Below the pieces are notes generated by a model. That model saw only the letters and a program-made list of their open reading frames with translations, ran no database searches and was not told where the DNA came from. 43,373 nucleotides of DNA, taken from positions 1 to 43,373 of the forward strand of contig JAUCBJ010007441.1 in the NCBI GenBank assembly GCA_032718475.1, given 5' to 3'. This document shows positions 32,500-41,734 of the stretch, one piece after another (position 1 is the first letter of the stretch; each line of letters starts with the position of its first letter). Both the position numbers and the translations under genes were made by a program. The DNA is from Nemertoderma westbladi. Its lineage: Eukaryota > Xenacoelomorpha > Nemertodermatida > Nemertodermatidae.

Positions 32500-34952
32500 G
32501 CCACATTATGTGTCTGATTTATAGGCGCACAAAGGCGCACATCCGGTCTAACCGGCATATAATTGTTGTTAGATATCAGCACGAGACAGAAATTAAAATG
32601 AGCTACATTACTTTGCTAGATAAATTGTTTTAACTTCTAGTTAAATTAATTTTCTTAATACGATTTAATTAAAATGATTAAAATGTCTCTGGGCAATCTC
32701 GAGCTTCTCACTGAAAGGGAGACCATTGATCGAGAAGCAACTGTGGAGAAAGTAAATATTTCCTATATCCTTAATATACCCGAGTTCTGCGGGTGAGACG
32801 ACCATGCAGCTCACCATTATCATATCTATAATTCAATAGACTAAATAGCGATGGGAGACTATATAACTGTCGGGCAGATTCATATGTTTGACTTAGACCT
32901 GGCTGTTTCTTCTTCTTTGTGTATGAGTTGATCGATAGAAGAAAACGAAGACCTCTCTATAAGTGCAGTTTCGGACATAAAGTAATCCTTCTCAGCATGT
33001 TAAGACACCTATTGAAGACCATTTGCGACAAAGATGAGCATCCAAACACCATTTGCATAGTACCATTCGTGCAATAGTTAGATAAATACATGAGACGTCG
33101 AAGAATGTGGCGATAATGGCTGTCCAACTTTTCAATTGCTGATTGAGAGAGTGTGCCTAAATGAAAATCCAGGCCAAATGATAGCCAGGGAATACCTGCC
33201 ATGTTCCATAAATTCACGACGCAGCTTAATGGAAGTTGTCGGACAGACCAGCCTCGCTAATGGAAGATTGCTCCAGCCGCTGATATTTTCTTAATACAAT
33301 CATCCAAGAATTTCTTTTGCTTATGGTAAATCTTATACCCCAGAAATGTTAACTCAACTGATAAAGCAATCTCCGAACCTAGAATATTCAGACTGTTGCT
33401 GTTTGTGATATCAGTTTTAACCTCCCCATTGATTTCCATCAAGCTTGTTTTGGTCGGACTGATTAGTAAACCAAGTTTTCTTAGGGCTGCCGATAGGATT
33501 CCCATCATTGATTCCGCTTCCCAGGCATTGCGTGCAATTAACAGGATGTCATCGGCATAGTTGATGATAGAAAACTGCAATGTCCCAATCCTGTATCCCT
33601 GTCCAGAGTTTTCAATTGCGCTGATGGCATCCCCTATATAAGTGTTAAAAAGACAAGGAGACAACAGTGAACCTTGTTTTATGACGTTCGTAGCTTTGAA
33701 ACTGAACTTATCCACCTTTACACCAAACTTAAAATAGAGCTGGCTGCAGAGATAATACCTTAGAAGAACTCTACACACATGAGGGTTTACATGGTTCATG
33801 AGCTTCCCAAATAGAATTATGTAGTCGACAAGGTCAAAGGCTGAAATTATATCAGTTTGACACAAGATAATAGGGCTGTTTTGACTTCTGCTGTAATTTA
33901 TTATTTCATAAGCGATACCTATTGCCATGTCACACCCCATTCCCTTTTGATAGGCCATTGATGAATCGTGTGGCAGAATATTGCAGATGAAATCATTGAG
34001 ACGTATTGCTTCGAAAATTTTAGATAGGAGATTCACAGAGGATATTGGTCTTTATGAACTTGGAGATGAACGGTCTTTGCCTTTCCCTTTATAAATACAG
34101 GAAACAACGGTCTCACCAAAGGACTCGGGACAATGACCAATTCGCAAGGCTGTATTGAAGATCGTCTGCAGAATTGCAACAATTTAACATGGATCTAGGG
34201 CTAAGAGATGCTCAGCAACCATTGAGTTAAGATCTGGTGATTTGTTGAAGTGGAGGTTATGGTTCGCAGATCGGATACAGCTAGCTGTGATGTGTGGTGC
34301 ACCGGAATTTTGACATTTCTCATCCAGTTCTAAGATTATATCTGAAAATTCTTGTTCCGGGAGCTTGTTTAATTGTTTCGTAAAATTTGAACGTAGTGCA
34401 TCTTGAAGATGCCCACCATCAATATTCCGTTGTTTGGGGTCTGCTGTTTTCCAGAAGGTGCGTGAATTACTATTTTTCATCCGTTCCTGAAGATTTTCGT
34501 TTGTCCGGACCCTAAAAAGCTTATTCCTAAGTCTCCTAGTTGCTCTCCTTGCTTTTTTTTTATATCGCGTAAAATAGAATCGCTGTCTTGAGACCCATTC
34601 TTGACCCATAGCTGATAAAGCCCTTTTGTGTTACGTGAATAATCTTCTAGTTGGCTATTTCGTATTCTGATGTTCTTTACCTTCCGCCGAGTACTTCCAG
34701 TAGTAGGTAAATTTTTTTTTGGAAGAAGTTTACAATGCAGCTTGTCACTTGGTCAACATATGAATCTAACTGTTGGCATGTCCAAGTTTCTGGATTGGGG
34801 TATGAATGAGATATGTCATTGAGCTTACAATGTACAGATTCATTATATAGCCGTAACTGTTCAGTCGATGCCTTAGCCCAGTTAAACCTCAACTTTCTTG
34901 TACTCTGAACAGCTCCCCTCTTACCTGGTGGGAGACTTAAATTAAGTGAAAT
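32500..34952 (-). pseudogene. Non-LTR retrotransposon (LINE) inserted in the 32-bp array
   Basis: A minus-strand LINE ORF2 without an endonuclease domain, so 5'-truncated. From 5' to 3': a linker region (FNWAKASTEQLRLYNESVHC) down to about 34677; after one frameshift RRATRRLRNKLFRVRTNENL and SRTFWKTADPKQRN (34609-34184); then the reverse transcriptase. The latter shows SSMAYQKGMGCDMAIGIAYE, QTDIISAFDLVD, QGSLLSPCLF, the catalytic YADDILLIA (normally FADD/YADD) and LTFLGYKI (34036-33257). The C-terminal tail follows (33217-32957). From 34609 to 32957 the frame is constant and broken only by stops near 34184, 34040 and 33257, so it is fairly young but inactive. Clade not assigned. Confidence 0.88.
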
Positions 34953-36870
34953 CGCACCCTGCGCCACATTGCATGTAACTTTGATACACCCTGCGCCACA
35001 TTGCGTGTAACTTTGATACACCCTGCGCCACATTATGTGTAACTATGATACATCCTGCGCCACATTGCGTATAACTTTGATACACCCTGCGTCACATTGC
35101 GTATAACTTTGATACACCCTGCGCCACATTGCGTGTAACTTTGATACACCCTGCGCCACATTGCGTGTAACTTTGATACACCCTGCACCACATTGCGTGT
35201 AACTTTGATACATCCTGCGTCACATTGCGTGTAACTTTGATACACCCTGCGCCACATTGCGTGTAACTTTGATACACCCTGCGCCACATTGCGTGTAACT
35301 TTGATACACCCTGCGCCACATTGCGTGTAACTTTGATACACCCTGCGCCACATTGCGTGTAACTTTGATACACCCTGCGCCACATTGCGTGTAACTTTGA
35401 TACACCCTGCGCCACATTGCGTGTAACTTTGATACACCCAGCGCCACATTGCGTGTAACTTTGATACATCCTTACGCCACATTGCGTGTAACTTTGATAC
35501 ACCCTGCGCCACATTGCGTGTAACTTTGATACATCCTGCGTCACATTGCGTATAACTTTGATACATCCTGCGCCACATTGCGTTTAACTTTGATACACCC
35601 TGCGCCACATTGCGTGTAACTTTAATACACCCTGCGCCACATTGCGTGTAACTTTGATACATCCTGCGTCACATTATTTGTATCTCCGATACACCCTGTG
35701 CCATATTATGTGTAACTTTGATACATCCTGTGCCACATTGCGTATAACTTTGATACATCCTGCGCCACATTGCGTGTAACTCCGATACACCCTGTGCCAT
35801 ATTATGTGTAACTTTGATACATCCTTGCGCCACATTACTAGTGCCACATTATGTGTAACTTTGATACATCCTTGCGCCACATTACTAGTGCTACATTATG
35901 TGTGACTTTGATACTTCCTTGCGCCACATTACTAGTGCCACATTATGTGTGACTGTGATACATCCTTGCGCCACATTATGTGTAACTGTGATACATCCTG
36001 CACCACATTAATGTGTAACTGTGATACATCCTACGCCACATTATGTGTAACTCCGATACACCTTGCTCCACATTGCGTATAACTTTGATACATCCTGCGC
36101 CACATTATTTGTAACTCCGATACAACCTGTGCCATATTATGTGTAACTTTGATACATCCTTGCGCCACATTACTAGTGCCACATTATGTGTAACTTTGAT
36201 ACATCCTTGCGCCACATTACTAGTGCTACATTATGTGTGACTTTGATACTTCCTTGCGCCACATTACTAGTGCCACATTATGTGTAACTGTGATACATCC
36301 TACGCCACATTATGTGTAACTCCGATACACCCTGCTCCACATTGCGTATAACTTTGATACATCCTGCGCCACATTATTTGTAACTCCGATACAACCTGTG
36401 CCATATTATGTGTAACTTTGATACATCCTGCTCCACATTATTTGTAACTCCGATACAACCTGTGCCATATTATGTGTAACTTTGATACATCCTTGCACCA
36501 CATTACTAGTGCCACATTATGTGTAACTTTAATACATCCTTGCGCCACATTACTAGTGCCACATTATGTGTAGCTGTGATACATCCTGCACCACATTATT
36601 TGTAACTCCGATACAACCTGTGCCATATTATGTGTAACTTTGATACATCCTTGCACCACATTACTAGTGCCACATTATGTGTAACTTTAATACATCCTTG
36701 CGCCACATTACTAGTGCCACATTATGTGTAACTTTGATACATCCTTGCGCCACATTATGTGTAGCTGTGATACATCCTGCGCCACATTATGTGTAACTCC
36801 GATACGTACTAGCGCCACATTGAATGTAACTTTGACATCCTAGCGCCACATTGCATGTACTCCATCTATA
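34953..36870. repeat. 32-bp minisatellite, block B, with compound variants
   Basis: A continuation of block A after the LINE. The left half (34953-35660) is regular 32-bp copies. From about 35670 rightward it becomes heterogeneous. Units carry GCGCCACATTACTAGTGCCA, TATGTGTAACTCCGATACAA and GTGACTTTGATACTTCC, and they recur as composite blocks (for example 35870-36060 resembles 36210-36360). Divergence grows towards 36870, as expected at an old array edge. Confidence 0.93.
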
Positions 36871-37278
36871 CTTCTAAATTTATAAGCTAGAGGACGAAAT
36901 GTCTGAAAGTAAAAACCTTATCTCATTTCGTTATTTGTTATTCTTTCAGCTGAAACTTGTCAGAAATACATTATAGACGATCCATTGTGAGCATCTTTGT
37001 TGGGAAGGTAATGCTTTGACAGTTTTCAGTCTACCGCTAGAGGGTTGAAATGTAAACATTTTAGAAATATCTGAAATGAAAACCTTCAGCCCTTTCGTAT
37101 TATTGTTTATAATAATTTCTTCCTGATTGATACCTGGCACATATATATTCTAGAACCCAGGTTTTTGTGTTGGCTTAAATCGACTGTTGTTACCCTGTCT
37201 GCTTCTAGGACACTTACATAAGTTTATATCACGTGCTGCGCGAAGGCCGTACCTATTACTAATTTATTTCTGTTACAG
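36871..37278. other. DLST intron 5, 3' end
   Basis: Non-coding. It contains two related segments (about 36890-36960 and 37070-37140), each with TTTCGT..TTATTGTT-like runs. It ends in the pyrimidine-poor but usable acceptor TTTCTGTTACAG for exon 6. Confidence 0.5.
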
Positions 37279-37409
37279 AAATCTAATAGCAATGCGCAAA
37301 ACTCACAAAGAATCCTTCTCCAAAAAACACAACGTTAATCTAAGCTTTATGTCGCCATTTATCAAAGCTGCAGCCCACGCCCTAAAAGATCAACCAATAG
37401 TAAACGCAG
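37279..37409 (+). CDS. DLST: DLST exon 6: catalytic domain segment
   Basis: Continues the catalytic domain: [44 protein letters not shown] plus one base. Vertebrate DLST reads NIQEMRARHKEAFLKKHNLK, then [20 protein letters not shown] and VNA at this point, so identity is clear and collinear with exon 5. Acceptor TTTCTGTTACAG. Donor CAG/GTTAGT at 37409/37410, phase 1, with 8 of 9 positions matching the animal donor consensus. In the DLST frame the intron's fourth to sixth bases make TAG. The last 17 bases of this exon form the first unit of the 39-bp array. The rest of the catalytic domain, including the HxxxDG active-site motif, must lie beyond 43373. Confidence 0.95.
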
Positions 37410-40400
37410 GTTAGTATCAAAGGAACGATTAACCAATAGTAAACGCAGGTTAGTATCAAAGGGAAGATTAACCAATAGTAAACGCAGGTTAGTATCAAAG
37501 GAAAGATTAACCAATAGTAAACGCAGGTTAGTATCAAAGGGAAGATTAACCAATAGTAAACACAGGTTAGTATCAAAGGGAAGATTAACCAATAGTAAAC
37601 GCAGGTTAGTATCAAAGGAACGATTAACCAATAGTAAACGCAGGTTAGTATCAATGGGAAGATTAACCAATAGTAAACGCAGATTAGTATCAAAGGGAAG
37701 ATTAACCAATAGTAAACGCAGGTTAGTATCAAAGGGAAGATTAGCCAATAGTAAACGCAGGTTAGTATCAAAGGGAAGATTAGCCAATAGTAAATGCAGG
37801 TTAGTATCAAATGAACGATTAACCAATAGTAAACGCAGGTTAGTATCAAAGGGAAGATTAACCAATAGTAAACGCAGATTAGTATCAAAGGGAAGATTAA
37901 CCAATAGTAAACGCTGGTTAGAAACAAATGGAAGATTAACTAATAGTAAACGCAGGTTAGTATCAAAGGGAAGATTGGCCAATAGTAAACGCAGGTTAGT
38001 ATCAATGGGAAGATTAACCAATAGTAAACGCAGATTAGTATCAAAGGAACGATTAACCAATAGTAAACACAGGTTAGTATCAAAGGGAAGATTAACCAAT
38101 AGTAAACGCAGGTTAGTATCAAAGGAACGATTAACCAATAGTAAACGCAGGTTAGTATCAAAGGGAAGATTAACCAATAGTAAACGCAGGTTAGTATCAA
38201 AGGAAAGATTAACCAATAGTAAACGCAGGTTAGTATCAAAGGGAAGATTAACCAATAGTAAACACAGGTTAGTATCAAAGGGAAGATTAACCAATAGTAA
38301 ACGCAGGTTAGTATCAAAGGAACGATTAACCAATAGTAAACGCAGGTTAGTATCAATGGGAAGATTAACCAATAGTAAACGCAGATTAGTATCAAAGGGA
38401 AGATTAACCAATAGTAAACGCAGGTTAGTATCAAAGGGAAGATTAGCCAATAGTAAACGCAGGTTAGTATCAAAGGGAAGATTAGCCAATAGTAAATGCA
38501 GGTTAGTATCAAATGAACGATTAACCAATAGTAAACGCAGGTTAGTATCAAAGGGAAGATTAACCAATAGTAAACGCAGATTAGTATCAAAGGGAAGATT
38601 AACCAATAGTAAACGCTGGTTAGAAACAAATGGAAGATTAACTAATAGTAAACGCAGGTTAGTATCAAAGGGAAGATTGGCCAATAGTAAATGCAGGTTA
38701 GTATCAAAGGAACGATTAACCAATAGTAAACGCAGGTTAGTATCAAAGGGAAGATTAACCAATAGTAAACGCAGGTTAGTATCAAAGGGAAGATTAACCA
38801 TTAGTAAACACAGGTTAGTATCAAAGGGGAGATTAACCAATAGTAAACGCAGGTTAGTATCAAAGGAACGATTAACCAATAGTAAACGCAGGTTAGTATC
38901 AAAGGGAAGATTGGCCAATAGTAAATGCAGGTTAGTATCAAAGGAACGATAAACCAATAGTAAACGCAGGTTAGTATCAAAGGGAAGATTAACCAATAGT
39001 AAACGCAGGTTAGTATCAAAGGGAAGATTAACCAATAGTAAACACAGGTTAGTATCAAAGGGGAGATTAACCAATAGTAAACGCAGGTTAGTATCAAAGG
39101 AACGATTAACCAATAGTAAACGCAGGTTAGTATCAAAGGGAAGATTAACCAATAGTAAACGCAGGTTAGTATCAAAGGGAAGATTAACCAATAGTAAACG
39201 CAGGTTAGTATCAAAGGGAAGATTAGCCAATAGTAAACGCAGATTAGTATCAAAGGGAAGATTAACCAATAGTAAACGCAGGTTAGTATCAAAGGAAAGA
39301 TTAACCAATAGTAAACGCAGGTTAGTATCAAAGGAAAGATTAACCAATAGTAAACGCAGGTTAGTATCAAAGGGAAGATTAACCAATAGTAAATGCAGGT
39401 TAGTATCAAAGGAACGATTAACCAATAGTAAACGCAGGTTAGTATCAAAGGGAAGATTAACCAATAGTAAACGCAGGTTAGTATCAAAGGGAAGATTAAC
39501 CAATAGTAAACGCAGATTAGTATCAAAGGGAAGATTAACCAATAGTAAACACAGGTTAGTATCAAAGGGGAGATTAACCAATAGTAAACGCAGGTTAGTA
39601 TCAAAGGAACGATTAACCAATAGTAAACGCAGGTTAGTATCAAAGGGAAGATTAGCCAATAGTAAACGCAGGTTAGTATCAAAGGGAAGATTAACCAATA
39701 GTAAACGCAGGTTAGTATAAAAGGAAAGATTAACCAATAGTAAACACAGGTTAGTATCAAAGGGGAGATTAACCAATAGTAAACGCAGGTTAGTATCAAA
39801 GGAACGATTAACCAATAGTAAACGCAGGTTAGTATCAAAGGGAAGATTAACCAATAGTAAACGCAGGTTAGTATCAAAGGGAAGATTAACCAATAATAAA
39901 CGCAGGTTAGTATCAACGGGAAGATTAACCAATAGTAAACGCAGGTTAGTATCAAAGGAAAGATTAACCAATAGTAAACGCAGGTTAGTATCAAAGGGAA
40001 GATTAACCAATAGTAAACGCAGGTTAGTATCAAAGGGAAGATTAACCAATAGTAAACGCAGGTTAGTATCAAAGGAAAGATTAACCAATAGTAAACACAG
40101 GTTAGTATCAAAGGGGAGATTAACCAATAGTAAACGCAGGTTAGTATCAAAGGAACGATTAACCAATAGTAAACGCAGGTTAGTATCAAAGGGAAGATTA
40201 ACCAATAGTAAACGCAGGTTAGTATCAAAGGGAAGATTAGCCAATAGTAAACGCAGGTTAGTATCATAGGGAAGATTAACCAATAGTAAACGCAGGTTAG
40301 TATCAAAGGAAAGATTAACCAATAGTAAACGCAGGTTAGTATCAAAGGGAAGATTAACCAATAGTAAATGCAGGTTAGTATCAAAGGGAAGATTAACCAA

Positions 40401-41370
40401 TAGTAAACGCAGGTTAGTATCAAAGGGAAGATTAACCAATAGTAAACGCAGGTTAGTATCAAAGGGAAGATTGGCCAATAGTAAACGCAGGTTAGTATCA
40501 AAGGGAAGATTAACCAATAGTAAACGCAGATTAGTATCAAAGGGAAGATTAACCAATAGTAAACGCAGATTAGTATCAAAGGGAAGATTAACCAATAGTA
40601 AACGCAGATTAGTATCAAAGGGAAGATTAACCAATAGTAAACGCAGGTTAGTATCAAAGGGAAGATTAACCAATAGTAAACGCAGGTTAGTATCAATGGG
40701 AAGATTAACCAATAGTAAACGCAGGTTAGTATCAAAGGGAAGATTAACCAATAGTAAACGCAGGTTAGTATCAAAGGGAAGATTAACCAATAGTAAACGC
40801 AGGTTAGTATCAAAGGGAAGATTAACCAATAGTAAACGCAGGTTAGTATCAAAGGGAAGATTGGCCAATAGTAAATGCAGGTTAGTATCAAAGGGAAGAT
40901 TAACCAATAGTAAACGCAGGTTAGTATCAAAGGGAAGATTAACCAATAGTAAACGCAGATTAGTATCAAAGGGAAGATTAACCAATAGTAAACGCAGGTT
41001 AGTATCAAAGGGAAGATTAGCCAATAGTAAACGCAGGTTAGTATCAAAGGAAAGATTAACCAATAGTAAACGCAGGTTAGTATCAAAGGGAAGATTAACC
41101 AATAGTAAACGCAGGTTAGTATCAAAGGGAAGATTAGCCAATAGTAAACGCAGGTTAGTATCAAAGGGAAGATTAACCAATAGTAAACGCAGGTTAGTAT
41201 CAAAGGAAAGATTAACCAATAGTAAACGCAGGTTAGTATCAAAGGGAAGATTAACCCATAGTAAACGCAGGTTAGTATCAAAGGGAAGATTAGCCTATAG
41301 TAAACGCAGGTTAGTATCAAAGGGAAAATTAACCAATAGTAAACGCAGGTTAGTATCAAAGGAAAGATTA
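37393..41370. repeat. 39-bp minisatellite built from DLST exon 6 end and its donor
   Basis: About 102 copies. The unit contains AACCAATAGTAAACGCAG, which is the last coding sequence of exon 6, followed by the donor GTTAGTATC and an intronic spacer AAAGGGAAGATT. The first copy is the real exon end. Variants (GGAACGATT, GGAAAGATT, AAACACAGG, AAATGCAGG, GCAGATTAG, ATTAGCC) recur in order. One distinctive copy, ACGCTGGTTAGAAACAAATG, appears at 37911 and 38613, exactly 702 bp or 18 units apart, showing block duplication. Open frames of 1285 and 852 codons on the minus strand and of 432 and 306 codons on the plus strand are consequences of the 39-bp period. Confidence 0.96.
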
Positions 41371-41404
41371 CTGGTTTGGTTTACTGATTAGACTAAAGAT
41401 TACT

Positions 41405-41734
41405 GATTAGGTTTGCTGGAACAGTTACAGCTGATGATGTTAAAGGGTACCTGTCACACGACAATCTTCCCTTCATCGACGTTGTTCCGATCTCGAACCG
41501 ACAGAATTCCGAACCAAACGCATTCGGCGACCTAACACGCGCTTTTCATCTTACCTGTACACAGGACAACCGTACACAGCTCATGGATCCAGGCAAGTGG
41601 GAAGACGGTGTTTTAATACGGAACTATCGCCTTTCAGACACCGAACGTTCTCAGTTTAACCTTCGACCACGCCGCGATCCCACTGCTACTGCCGACTCCT
41701 CGGCAGCTCCTCCACATCCTGTTGGATCGGAGTG
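41405..41734 (+). pseudogene. LINE ORF1, C-terminal part
   Basis: From just past the 39-bp array an open frame reads FAGTVTADDVKGYLSHDNLP, FIDVVPISNRQNSEPNAFGD and LTRAFHLTC, then GKWEDGVLIRNYRLS and an Arg/Pro/Ala-rich tail ending GSE and TGA (41732-41734). The pattern (strand, helix DDVKGYL, VVPIS, then AFHLTC and W..GV.IR.Y) is that of the RNA-recognition-like C-terminal domain of CR1/L2-type ORF1 proteins. The N-terminal half is absent, so the copy is 5'-truncated at about 41405. Confidence 0.7.

Noticed and set aside
30475-35880. Many minus-strand frames with MYQSYTQCGAGCIKVTRN-type repeats
   Set aside because: They are cyclic translations of the 32-bp minisatellite in all three frames, running into each other without gene structure.
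30561-36870. CRISPR-like regular repeats
   Set aside because: There are no unique spacers between repeats; units are directly adjacent, and the genome is eukaryotic.
37362-41219. 1285- and 852-codon minus-strand repeat frames ([13 protein letters not shown] and [13 protein letters not shown] types)
   Set aside because: The 39-bp period leaves several frames open on both strands at once. The unit is explained by DLST exon 6 and its donor; no start, domain or splice context supports a minus-strand gene.
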